Part shown: piece after piece, positions 1 to 11,095 of the stretch
How positions within the stretch are numbered: position 1 is the stretch's first letter
Layout of the letters: each line of letters opens with the position of its first letter
NCBI GenBank assembly: GCA_950295325.1
Contig: OX485803.1
Location: forward strand, 10,478,001 to 10,542,000
DNA: 64,000 bases
Reading direction: 5' to 3'
Source: Polytrichum commune
Taxonomy: Eukaryota > Streptophyta > Polytrichopsida > Polytrichales > Polytrichaceae
The notes under the pieces: generated by a model
The model's database searches: none
What the model was told of the DNA's origin: nothing
Seen by the model: the letters and a program-made list of their open reading frames with translations, nothing else
Translations under genes and position numbers: made by a program

Positions 1-990
1 TTATAAAACTAAACCGTCATTAGAACCTGGATCTAAGGAAGGTTTTTCCTTGAGCATCAAACCAATGCCTAGTTGAGTATTCAAGACCTATGTATGCCTT
101 GCAAATGGTGTAGGTTTCATTCCCATGACAAGTACACTAAACAATTATATTATTGTGGGTCACAATAAAGTTTTACAGCCCACACGAATTTTCATAATAA
201 GAAGTAACGTGGGCAACATTAATTTTCATCCCTCACCAAATTTATAGTAGAGAATTAGCGTGGACCACAATAATTGTTTTCTAAATAATTAGTGTGCTTG
301 ATAATTTTATTTTGTGCTACTTTTGTCCCTTAACTTATACACAATGTGTTGGTCAAAAGTCTTCATGAAGACTTGGGGGAAGACCTAGGGTCTTGGACTC
401 AAGTCAATTCCACCTTGACTAAAAAATTAGTGTGGCCCACACTAATTGTTTCCATGCTAATTTTCCACCCACATTAATAGGACTATCCATTGTAGTTACC
501 CGTAAACTAGTATTTAAGTAATTACATATTTTTTATGAGTCTAGAAAGAAGCAAGTAGTTTTTGAAAATGTGAACACTTGTGTTTCAAGTGTTATCATAT
601 GTACTTGCCATTTAGTCATTATGTAAGTGGTTCTATATTAAAAGACAGTGGACATGATGTGTGCAAACATTTAACATCATAGTAAAGATATTTTAAACAA
701 GTGTGCAATGACAATCCAGTCTAAAATCGACCAAATAGTTTGAAATCATCCACACACTAGTTCATGATTTATGGACATTACTACAAAATGTGTAGAGTAT
801 AACATGGAAAACATGCAATCCTCACTAATTATAATTTGATCTGGGACACATTTACTTTTAAGTAGGGGTGAGTGTAGGTGCCATACAATTGTTTTGTAAC
901 CTTGTAGGTAAAATGACCAAACATTAGATCTAATGTGTATAAATACATCAAAGAGGAAGTTGCCTTAATGCCTTAATATTCGTTGATGAA
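1..990. other. Intergenic, AT-rich, no gene seen
   Basis: No reading frame of coding character is seen on either strand. The stretch repeats short phrases of the type 'attagtgtgg' and 'cccacactaatt' (about 250-300 and 425-480), which recur near 3720-3960 and 21120-21260. This suggests old, degraded copies of a dispersed element. It is very poor in CpG, as expected of methylated transposon-derived plant DNA. Confidence 0.6.
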
Positions 991-995
991 TAGTG

Positions 996-1134
996 TACCT
1001 CTTAAGGGGCATAACACCCTATATTGCATCACGGCAAGCCGTGATCAATATAGGGCCAACGGGCTCATATTCACGCCGGTATGAATAATACTGGCGTTTT
1101 CTTTTCTTTTCTTTTCTTTCTACCTCTTAAGGGG
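996..1134. mobile_element. Short retroposon-like insertion with 14-bp target-site duplication
   Basis: A perfect 14-bp direct repeat, TACCTCTTAAGGGG, lies at 996-1009 and 1121-1134. The 111 bp between them hold two adjacent hairpins and then a (TTTTC)n pyrimidine tract at about 1095-1120. Hairpin 1 pairs CCCTATATTG (1018-1027) with CAATATAGGG, with an inner ATCACGGC/GCCGTGAT stem. Hairpin 2 pairs CGCCGGTAT with ATACTGGCG. A long target duplication plus a simple-repeat tail is the mark of target-primed retroposition (SINE-like). No Pol III A or B box was found, so the parent RNA is unknown. Confidence 0.55.
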
Positions 1135-1232
1135 TGACAGTTGTAACTATGATTCAAAGTTGTCTTCTAACCCCAACACTTTTTTTCTTGGGTTATAAGG
1201 TGTCACATAATAATTTCAACTCTTATTACATT

Positions 1233-1565
1233 GCCCCGGGCTAGATCACATCTTCATTTAGATGGGCCCTGCCCCTCCCATGCCTCCTTCATTGCCCGCA
1301 ACTGTGTGGGAACTCTTCCTCGTTGGGAACCAATGTGACAATACTTGGTCACTTAAGCCATTAAGCTCCTTTGATATGTGAAGGAACTCCATCAATTAAC
1401 TTGGGAACAATAAAAGCTTGAATATTTGTAATTTTGACCTAGCATTGTCACATTAGTTCCCAATGAGGAGGAGTTCCCACACAAGTGTGGGCAGGTCAAC
1501 CGGACAGTGAAGGAGATGTGGGAAGGGCGGGGCCCAGCCGAATGGAGATGTGATCTAGTCCGGGC
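1233..1565. repeat. Foldback element with ~110-bp inverted arms
   Basis: The arm 1233-1343 is an imperfect reverse complement of 1443-1565. Shared blocks include CTAGATCACATCT, the CCTCCCATG/CTTCCCACAT region, TGTGTGGGAACTC and AATGTGACAAT, separated by a loop of about 100 bp. Weaker pairing (AGTTGTAACTATG with CATGGTTGTAACT) may carry the ends out to about 1137 and 1622. It has no coding capacity. The structure fits a foldback or long-TIR MITE; no target duplication was identified. Confidence 0.6.
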
Positions 1566-1738
1566 CCATCACATCCATCAACTTTCGTATGGTACCAATA
1601 CACACACCATGGTTGTAACTAAATGGCGCCTTCTTTCATGTCTAAATAACATTGAAATTGCATCTATGTTGGTCTTATGTCTTGCTTGTTCCACGAGCTT
1701 CTGTTGGGCTTATGTACGAGTGCAGCCTATGCCCAAAT

Positions 1739-2137
1739 CTACACTAAATATTGTATGTAGTGTCACCGATTCTATATGTTTTGCTCAATAGTAATTGTAA
1801 ACCGCATGTGTAGTGTCACTAACACGAAATGTAAACCTAACATTATTGTCATTCCTTACTTTAAATAATTGAGCATTAGAGTTTTACAATGTTGGAATTT
1901 ATGTCATTTACTAAGTGATTTTTCATCCCATTTTCAATCATACATGAATATATTTCTCGCATAATTGTTAGGATGCAAAATATACCAAACTTTGTTTCAA
2001 TGATTGGCATTTGGATGAACTAGAAGTAGGTTGGGATGACATTACTCGTAAACTCATTCATATCAAGAAGTTTCATTGGAAGAGCTTCCACAATGACACA
2101 TAATATCATACTACACTAGATGCAATATTTAGTGTAG
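1739..2137 (-). mobile_element. MITE, family with TACACTAAATA termini, full-length copy
   Basis: Terminal inverted repeats of 25 bp lie at 1739-1763 (CTACACTAAATATTG...) and 2113-2137 (...CAATATTTAGTGTAG), with two mismatches between them. The 399-bp interior has no coding frame. The interior matches the element at 37889-38267 in the opposite orientation: both share AGGAATGACA, AATGTT, GTTTACAATTA and TGTCATGGATGA-type blocks. A TA may be the duplicated target, as in Tc1/mariner or Stowaway elements, but the flanks are not decisive. Confidence 0.65.
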
Positions 2138-4089
2138 TGGATCATGTTTTATGCACACTACCCTCAAGTTGGCATAAATCTATCTCTCACTCTATCTTCC
2201 TCTTCTTGGTGATTATATTGGTGTGTAAATGAACCTTGTATTACATTTCTTTGTTGTATACTAATGTATTAATATATTAAAATGTTTGTTGGGTTCATTA
2301 AGATTCCTTAACTTCTAAAGGATCACATGTAGAGCGAAGTAGAATTTACAACAATTTTCACGGTTTCAATTGGGGACATTAAAATGGGTGTTAGTTAGGA
2401 TTTTTCTCAAATCATACTTGTGAATTGGATAGAGTAGTATCTAGAGCATTGATGTTTTTTTATTCTTACATCATTTGAGAGTGTTTTGATCGGCGAGAGT
2501 AGGTTGTGAAATCCCAACAATGGAATAATCCAAGAGGCGTCCATGTCTAGTATCGGTTGTTGTTGCTTTCTTGATGGTTGTATTATTAATTTTCAAGGTG
2601 ACATTTTCCTTCTTCTAGACATTTGCATGGGAGTGTATCAACGAGGAGAGAAAAATAAATAATAAATCACTTTTCGAGATGATTTACTATGGTTCCCTAG
2701 GCTTGCTTTGGGTACATATCAAATTTGGGTTGCTTTGAGAATTTTATTCTATAGAAAACACGTTTCCCAAGCACTCAAATATGGTGTGGTAGATATGAAT
2801 ATTCTTATATTTAGAGTGAAAGTGATTTTATTTTTTTCCAAATTTGTGGTTCCATTTTGATTTGAATTGGACATGTCCACATTTCTTTGCCTTGATACGA
2901 AAATGGGATGAAACACCTCCAAAAATATCCAAATATGTGTCCAAAAAACCCATATGTCAACATGATTTTATAGGTGAAAAGATCATTTTCAATTAATATT
3001 ATATCTGGCGAAGAAGACAAGACTGTGCAAGACCAACCCCATGCTGTTTATAAATCATTATTTGACTTTGAAACAAAGCTTGTGGACCAAATTAAAAATG
3101 TGCAAAAAGCTAAATGTGGCCTTATGGGCCTTTAGGGGTTAAGTTGGCTCAAACCCAATGCCTTGAGACGAATCCCATGAAATCCATGAGAGTAAGTTGC
3201 TTTGATGTTAAAATAGTACTAGATGGGTCCCTTCTCTTTTTAGTATGCCCTATCTATACTTACATCATAAAGTGAGAGTGCTTAGTTGTACTAACATAAT
3301 ATTTGTGAAAACGACACATTCACACGTGACGGGTTTTTTTGAAAGCTGACTAGGTTTGTAGTCTTGAAGTAACAGTGAAGAACATAACATTCATGTATAT
3401 GAATAGACTTTCCCCCTCGTTATCACTTGCACATGCTACTAGCGTTTCATAAAAACATTTGGACGTGGTTGGCAAAAATTGCCTTCACAAACCGACGTAA
3501 GTTGGCCTTCCTTATATTCGAGAAAACGGCATTTGCGACATTTTTGCGTGTCATGTGACGTTTTCACGAACACCGTGTTGTTCTATGTGCATATTGTAGT
3601 CACTGCAAATACTTATAGCTGATTAATGAAACAACTTGGTATTAGTGTGTATTCTCCACAAACATTCATACACACATTCACCTAGGGACAAAGTTAGGGG
3701 CAATGAATGCGGATGAAAGCATGACTCTTGAACCCACACTAATAAGTACACACTAAACACCCAATTTAATGCGGCCCACGATATGCGTTGTCGACCCACA
3801 TTAATTGTCTTGCAATCACTCGATGAGGACTTGAGAATGTGTCACATGACACTTGGGACTACATGACAAGCCACAAAAGACCACTCTCTTTATTATAGGA
3901 CACACCAATTTTAATGCCACACTAAATCAGTTGTTTAATGGAGGCGCACTAATATCTACGACAGGCATAGATATGGAGGGCCACATCAGACAAAGCCAAC
4001 CCGGCAGCTACAGAACTAACCAGAGTAAAGCCCCGAAACCGTGGCCTAACTACGCGCCTTTGACTTGGGTCCCCAAACCTTGCGGCCAA
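2138..4089. other. Intergenic, repeat-derived, no gene seen
   Basis: No gene is recognised. A weak inverted pair near 3310-3330 (GTGAAAACGACACA) and 3555-3575 (TGACGTTTTCACG) may mark an old terminal-repeat element of about 270 bp. The stretch 3755-3870 (GCGGCCCAC, CACATTAATTG, GTGTCACATGA, CTACATGACAA) resembles 21150-21265, indicating another dispersed repeat. Confidence 0.45.
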
Positions 4090-5995
4090 CAGCGTTCCCC
4101 TAGCTATTCCCATTTGACCTAGGGTTCCTAGACCCAATCCCGCGCTTAACCGCGCTTAACCACGTGGTTCCGGTCCGTAACCAAATAGCTGCGCCGTTAT
4201 CTCCCCGGTTACCGCGTCCGCTAAACGGGGCTTCCAACTGCCATCCACCCCCGTTCTCATACTCACTAACCAAACACGCGTGGCGCAGTTAGCTCCCCGG
4301 TTCCCCCGTCTGCTGAACTGAGATATAAACTGCGCTTCGCGCCGTTCCGTTGACAAACCTCGGCAGTGAACACGGTTTGCTCGGGTAGCGCCCCGGTGCC
4401 CCGTCATGTAGACGGAGATGTAAACTGCGCACCGCACCGTTCCGTCCCCGGCTGAGCAGTCCACGCCCTTCCTTCGTCCCTCGCTTCGTCAGTTCACGCT
4501 GTGCAAGGCTTGTCTCGCGCTTTTCTCATTCCTTCTTCGTCGCAGCCTGCCATCTCCCTCGCAAGCACAGCCTCCATTCACGCTAAACTCTGCGACTTTT
4601 CGCTTTCCAACGGTGTCCTGGAGACTCGCTGAGTTGCCCTGCAGCTGAAGTTCGATGGTTTCGGCCCCCCATATTTGGCAAGGTTGGCCAAAAGCGGGGC
4701 AGAAATTCGAAGCTTCCGAGCTGCCCTGCCCTCGATTGAGGTTTGTGAGGGAGTTTGACAGTGTACCGCTAAGGTGCCGTTTGCGTGGACGCTTTGGTGG
4801 TTGTACACATGTAGGTTTCGAGCTAGGTAGACACGCTTGTCGCTCTGAGTATCTATGTTTTCTCTCTGAGTTTCTTTGTTTCTCTCTGTCTCTTTGTGTT
4901 TATGTTTGTGTTTGTATCTGGAGGTGGGATTGGGGGTCTTGGATTTGCAGATGTGCTCGATTTTGGGGTATGGAGTCCTTGGTGAGGTATCCTTGATGAT
5001 ACAGGAGGGTTATGTGTAGAGGCACATTTGGAATCAAGTGATCCTGGTCATTGTGTGTGTGTGTGTGCGGAAGGGGGGGGGGATCGGTCGTTGTGGACCT
5101 TGTTTCTTTGTCGGTTACTGTGTCCAATTACGTGTGGCGGCTGGATACCGACAGCGCACGCGGAATGGCCATAACATATAGGATAATAGTTGTTGGTTGA
5201 GTCCAGTAATTTGTGTGTACTGTATTAGGCATTTCGTCTTGGTGATATTGGCGATGTCGTGTGTTATGTTTCTAACCAGGACGCGCATTTGGTTGTTGTA
5301 TTCATCAGCACTTGGATGTGCGAATAGCGTCGGCGATGGATGCGACATGAAAGTGGGCTGTTGTGACCTATCACAATTGCAATTGACGATGTGTTCAAAT
5401 CTGCCATGTCGAATGTTTTTCTTCTTGTAGCACAAGGATCCGGGGAGTTTGTAAGGCAGCGCAGATATGATGGTGACGTTTCAACTGGCCTTAGCTCCAC
5501 ACAAGCCCTTATGAGGGTGCAGCAACAGTTATCTCTTGGTCATAGTTCTCCATTTCTCTTTTCCTCCTCCGCATGGACAACTGGGTCTTTGAAAACTGGG
5601 AAAAGGTCACCACTGCAGAGGACTGGTTAAAACAACAACAAGCATCTCTTGTCCACCTCTACCAATGCAGCTCTTCTTTCTACCTTGACAGCATCTATAG
5701 CCACTAGTAAACCCTGAACGGGTTGCTCAAGATGGTGTTGACCTAATAGTTTAATTTGTAAGTGGACAAGTGGCTATCAGTATTTCAAAGGTTATTGGAA
5801 TCATTTGGAATTGGTTGATTAATCGAAGCAGAGTACAGAGCCTATACATAATTGCTATGCTATTTAAGTGAGTAAAGAGGGTTTTGACTGGCCAAAAGAG
5901 GGTTTTGTGAGGGTGTGAATTGAGAAACATAATTTGGGAAAGCCAATTTAGGTCATACATGATCGTCCAGCCGAGGAATTTAAGGTTAGAGAAGC
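4090..5995 (+). promoter_or_regulatory. CpG-rich promoter and 5' leader of the RLCK gene
   Basis: Base composition changes sharply from AT-rich to CpG-rich at about 4100-4800, as at plant promoters. A G-box core CACGTG sits at 4161-4166, directly after two tandem CGCGCTTAAC decamers (4141-4160). Pyrimidine-rich leader-like sequence follows at 4495-4600. The 1.2 kb before the ATG at 5996 is less GC-rich and probably contains a 5'-UTR intron: GTCCAG at 5965-5970 is a plausible acceptor 25 nt before the start codon. The donor was not fixed. A TG repeat and a run of G lie at about 5054-5083. Confidence 0.45.
4190..4460. repeat. Three-unit degenerate tandem repeat, period ~92-96 bp
   Basis: CTCCCCGG occurs at 4201-4208 and 4293-4300, with the variant GCCCCGG ending at 4396. 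AGATATAAACTGCGC at 4321-4335 recurs as AGATGTAAACTGCGC at 4416-4430, followed each time by a GCC/CACC-GTTCCGT block. The spacings of 92 to 96 nt define three diverged units. They lie in CpG-rich DNA upstream of the kinase gene and so may belong to its promoter; function is unknown. Confidence 0.6.
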
Positions 5996-8900
5996 ATGGG
6001 GTGTTTTGAGTTCTTGCCACGAAGCCGTGACACTAGTGAAGGAAAGAGCAGGAAGCAGCATCCTTTTGAGGACAGATCCTCTGTAGATGTAAAGCATTCC
6101 GGGACATTCTCAAATGTTGATAGCCAACCGGTCTCGAATACAAGTGGCCAGGGAGACGTAGTGGTAGAGGTAGCGGCGGTTCCAGTTACCGTTGGAGCAT
6201 TGGAGAGTGGAGAAGCTGAATCTTCTCCAGGAAGCACCAAACTTGATCACATTGGCTCGCTTCGGAAACCCAACGATCTTCGGGACTTCACTTTCCAGGA
6301 GCTCAGATATGCTACCAAGAACTTCAACAGACAACATCTCTTGGGAGAAGGAGGGTTTGGGCAAGTATTTAAGGGCTGTATCAGGCATAAACAGAAATTC
6401 GGTGCAGTAGAGGAGAAAGTGGATGTTGCTGTCAAACAATTAAATTCCAGAGGCCAACAGGTATGTATGCATGCTCACATCCCATGGTGCAGTTTTCTAC
6501 TGGGCTCTCTCCTATTTGATTCTCTGTAAAACATTACATACGACCACCCTTTTGGTGGTGGTTGTAGTTTACTTTCTTTGGTTATGTTTTCGAGGGATAA
6601 GGAGGGAGAAGGTGCATTGATGACAACCACAACCACAAGTATTCTACGTTGCCCAACTACTATGATACAAGGTGCAGTTGGGAGTGGGTGTGATGGTTGT
6701 AGTTTACTTTCTTTGGTTCTATTTTCTTTGTAGTTCCTATGTGGCACCAGGAGAGAACTTTTAAGGCCAAAGCATGGGTTGGAGGAGGCAATTACTCTTA
6801 GATGAACTTTCCACTAGAATCTATAAATTGTTTGTGTCCACTTCACGGATCGCACAAATCGGAGGGATGACCATTGCGATCAAATTCACTTCTCAACTAC
6901 TTGAAGAGTAGTTGTGTGTAAGCGATTTTTTAATTTTGTTTTTTAGTTGTGGTTGGAGGTGGGTCCAAACTCAACTCAACCACCGCGGTGGTTGTGTGTA
7001 AATGCACCTTCAGAACTTGGCAGCAATTATGGGCACGGTGAAGTGCAGGGCTTCAGTCCATTACTATAGTTGGAGGATAAGAATGTGTCAAGTGCATGTC
7101 TATTCCTTTTTTCTGCCCAAGGTTTAGGTTTTCTCTCTAGACTTTGGCAATGGTTAAAGTTATGGCTGCAATTTGATGATCGTCATGTGAATAGCATTGG
7201 CATTTGTGACAGAAGGATAAATTCAGTTCCCCAAAGTCTGTCCTGGAATTCTCTCTCTTCGTTCACTCACATAGAAAAGTCTCTCACGTTTCTCCTTTTT
7301 TATCCGATATTCACCTAATCTTGCATGTCATTATCTTGCAGGGCCATAAAGAGTGGCTTGCAGAAGTCCACTTCTTGGGGCTGGTGGACTCACCATATTT
7401 AGTGAAGCTCATAGGTTATTGTGCAAGTGATGATGATGAAAGAGGAATACAAAGGCTACTGGTGTATGAGTACATGCCCAACAAGGGGCTTGATGATCAT
7501 TTGTTTCTACCTGGGCGTAGACCGCTTTCATGGCCACAAAGAGTGAAGATTGCTTTAGGGGCAGCAAGGGGCCTTGCCTATTTACATGAAGAGATGGAGA
7601 TACAAGTAAGTGCCTCCGATATGTTACTGGCTTGGGTCTCTGTTATTAGCATAGCATTCTTAAGCATGTGTAAAGACATTCTCTTTCTATTGTAGCTTCT
7701 AGAATCAAGGTCCTTGATTGCATACATGAATGCCAAGCATAGTTAAGTGGCAAACTCTTGTTAGTCAACATCTCATTGTTATCTTCAGACAAAGCCTTCT
7801 CCCATCTGTCAAGATTCAACTTGAAGAATTTCACGAAGTGTATACTCTCCAAGATCCTTGGGGAGAACACCCACCACACCACTTAAGAATCCTATAAGGT
7901 CTTAAGTGAAACTCTTAAAAGTGCTTATTGCTTTATAAGTGGGCAGCCATCACGTCCTACTACAGTAATCCATTTCATAGTACTAGATTTTTGGCACCAG
8001 GACTAGGAATCCATAGATATGTACAGGTCGTTGGTTGGAGCTTATCCTGGTATTCCAGCCTGGAATTATTTCCCAATACTTGCTAAGTGGATTTTATTTG
8101 TGACATGTAGGTTATATTTCGTGACTTCAAGACCTCAAATGTATTGCTGGATGAGGAACTGAACCCTAAACTCTCAGACTTTGGGCTTGCTAGACAAGGC
8201 CCCCAGGAAGGCAATAGTCATGTCTCCACTGCGGTAAAGCTGATGTTTCTCTTTCTCTCTGGTGTTTCCTTGCAAACTGGCTCTTAGAGGGTTGCATGTG
8301 CATCTCACTCTGAATACATGAGCTGGTACTGATGTCAGTTGTTACGCCAATAATTGTAAAGGATCAGGAAGTCACAATTTGATGATTAGTAAAGGTACAT
8401 ATCACACTAAACATAATCAGGGGACAACACTCCCCCAAAAAAATTGGGTCCTCTTGAAAAGATTATTAAGATAGCATGATTTATTTGAGAAACAGAGTAT
8501 GTGCTCTCTCTAGAGGAAAGGTTGCAGATGACATTCATCAAATCACAAAGGCAAAGTAGTGCTCATGAAGTTGTTTTCTTGGTAATTGGCACTCTTTTCA
8601 GCTCATGGTTGGAAACAAGTAATTAGAGTGTTCAGCTCTGTATCCACAAATTACTGTATTATGTTGTAATTAGTTTACTGAGCATTATATAGCGTTTCTG
8701 TGTAGTAGATTTTATGCTGACAAAGACAGATGTGGTTGTGTGTAGGTTGTAGGCACAGCAGGATATGCGGCGCCTGAGTACATACAAACGGGTCATCTCA
8801 CATCCAAGAGTGATGTGTGGAGTTTTGGTATAGTGATGCTGGAGATGCTTACAGGGCGAAGAGTCATGGATAGAAATCGACCCAAGAATGAACAGAGGCT

Positions 8901-9534
8901 AGTAGAATGGGTGAGGCCCCACATCAATGATCATCATAAGTTTGCTCAAATTGTCGACCCACACTTGGAAGGTAAATACCCATTGCGGCCTGCCTTGAAA
9001 TTCGCACAACTTGCAACGCAGTGCCTGACCAAGTTACCGAAAGGGAGACCAAAAATGAGCGAGGTAGTGGAAAGGCTGAACCATGTGTTGGAGAAAACTT
9101 ACCAATGGGAGTGTCCGACTCCGCAATCTCCTTCACAAGGCAGTCGAGGAACAACTGTAGAGGGTGGAAGACCCGGTGTAAGTGTCTCTGAAAGTCCCAA
9201 GGTTAGGGCGGCCCAACAAGGCCTCTTGCCATCAGTCGAAAGTGGGAAGTTGGTGAGCTTCAGTCCAAGTACGACGCAGAACTCGGATGTTTCAGGTGAA
9301 ATTGGCAAAGTTCCAAAGAATGTTTCTGAGCTGTCCTTAGAAGGGTCAGCCACGACCACATCATCAAAAACTATGGACACGTCTGCCGAAAATTCAGCTG
9401 AGATTCCATCTGCAACATCTGATGTTGCCAAAAAGAGATCGTGGGGCTCTGACCGGTTGTCCAGGATGAGTCGTGAAAGTGGTCGGTTTACTTGGATCCC
9501 GAAGCTCTCATTCTCCAGCCAAACAGGGGGCTGA
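5996..9534 (+). CDS. Receptor-like cytoplasmic kinase, RLCK-VII (PCRK/PBL19-like)
   Basis: Four exons, all joined in phase 0: 5996-6460, 7342-7605, 8111-8233 and 8746-9534, giving 546 residues. The protein starts MGC, with Gly2 and Cys3 suited to myristoylation and palmitoylation, so it should sit on the plasma membrane. The kinase domain spans about residues 98-400: glycine loop [15 protein letters not shown] lysine near 147, VIFRDFK catalytic loop near 245 (an RD kinase), DFG near 266, and the [10 protein letters not shown] activation-segment end. The phrases [25 protein letters not shown] and [10 protein letters not shown]-like sequence place it with PCRK1/PCRK2/PBL19 (RLCK VII-4), which relay pattern-receptor signals to MAP-kinase cascades. 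A Ser/Thr-rich tail of about 145 residues follows. All catalytic residues are present. The exact substrate is unknown. Confidence 0.93.
6608..7011. mobile_element. Probable MITE in intron 1 of the kinase gene
   Basis: GAAGGTGCATTGATGACAAC from 6608 is an imperfect inverted match to sequence ending AAATGCACCTTC at 7011, with AACCAC-rich sequence next to each. The 404-bp interior is non-coding. A separate direct repeat of about 35 bp, containing GTTGTAGTTTACTTTCTTTG, lies at 6555-6590 and 6692-6727 and straddles the left end. It sits wholly inside the intron and leaves both splice sites intact. No target duplication was fixed. Confidence 0.4.
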
Positions 9535-11095
9535 ATTCTTTCTTCTTTTACAAGGCCATGTTTTCAATAGTGGAGCATTACTTTGTTCTGTATAATGACC
9601 TCTTGGATCTGGAGATGACAGTTGTTGTAATCACACAGGTGCCCCAAGTACAGAGTTGACAAACAACTCTACACGCTTTCAATAGACAATTGTTGAAAAC
9701 ATTCTCCTTTTTCCCCCATGTGAGATCCCATCATATACTTGATTGTATATTGCTTGTCTTATCAGCTGGTGAAGGTCTTTGGTATCTGTCTTTTCTCCTT
9801 TGCAATTTGTGTCTGCAGTTTCAGAATCTTGCTCGACAAGGTCCAAGCTGCTGTGTGTTATGCCAGAAGATGCCAATGCAAATGTTTGGACTCAACATAC
9901 ATCTGTAACTTATTTTTTGGATCAGACTTCTCAGTCAGAGTTGTGTGCCTTTATGGTGCCTGATTTTAATAACTTTTTATAAGATGAAGTAATGGTCTGA
10001 TTGGTGAGTCGGGATGATTTGGAGTTGTATGTGTGGATTGCATTCATCTTCAGCAATCTAATGGAATTTCTCATAGCAAGTTACATCCAACTATCCCCAA
10101 TTATGTCACAGAAGAAAATGAATCAGGAATAAGTTAGCATTCATTCACTACAGGGAACATGTCCTCCACAAGAACAAGACTTTGACCACTGGTGACTACT
10201 TAGGTTGATTCCTCTTCTTCAGCCAAATTGCACGGGCAAATCTCTGTGTCTGTCTGTTAATGAGAGTTGAAAAATTGATCACCATTTTCCTACTGATATT
10301 TTAAGTTTGATGGTTTTAGCTTACCAATTCTAGCAGTGTCAAAAGTCAATCAGAGCTTTCTAACTTGTAGAGAAAGCTAAGGGTACTTTGTATGCAATTT
10401 GAGCTTCTAAATGATATCCTAACATGTACGATTTGAGGGATTAGAACATGTTACATGAGGGATCTGGTAGGTTGGTTTCCTCGATTCACTCACTGTATAT
10501 ATGGTGGTAGTACCACGAACTTCCTTTACCTCCTCACGAGATGATTGTCTCCCTCCTCAAACTACACTTGAATGCTTTCAAGCCCACACTTACACCCCAC
10601 CCATCACTTGCAATTACTTGTGGTGTCGTGAAGTAGGGAAGAGTATCAGCTTTCTTGCTATTCCAGGCAAATAAGTACTTGACTGCATCCTCCCTCTCAA
10701 GATGTTAATGCACTTCAGTTAGTAGCGCATGTTAGTGTCTGCTGAATTCAATTTCTTTCTGTTTCTGAATTTCATGTTTTTGTTTCCCGTGAGCTTTGAC
10801 ATAATGACCACATTGTTTTGAAATCTTGTTGAGGTCAACTTGCTTGAAGGCTATTAGAAAGTTGGAAATATCTTGAGCTGGAGCACTCTTATGTTTGTGG
10901 GCTCTAATGCCTGTTGATTCCTCTATTTTGAACTAGCTGTCTAGATGATTGTTGTCTCGGAGATGTTTGTGAACTTCCATCAGCCATTATAGCGGACAGT
11001 TACTAAGATTCAGCTGCTTAGAAAAACTCCAGTCACACAAACGAAGCCCGATTTCTCCTCTCCAGATCCTTGAATTGCCTTTTGACGCATTGAAA
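9535..11095. other. Kinase 3' UTR, then promoter region of the CASP-like gene
   Basis: No further coding exon is seen. The first few hundred bases presumably hold the kinase 3' UTR and polyadenylation sites. A TATA-like CTGTATATATGG lies at about 10493-10504, some 590 nt before the next start codon. No repeat structure stood out. Confidence 0.4.

Noticed and set aside
4281-4345. tRNA-like start (GTGGCGCAGTTAGC) in the kinase promoter
   Set aside because: No T-arm, acceptor stem or anticodon arm can be formed; it is part of the tandem repeat.
4578-4808. Open frames in the CpG-rich leader of the kinase gene
   Set aside because: GC-rich leaders are open by chance; no conserved residues and no splice connection to the kinase frame.
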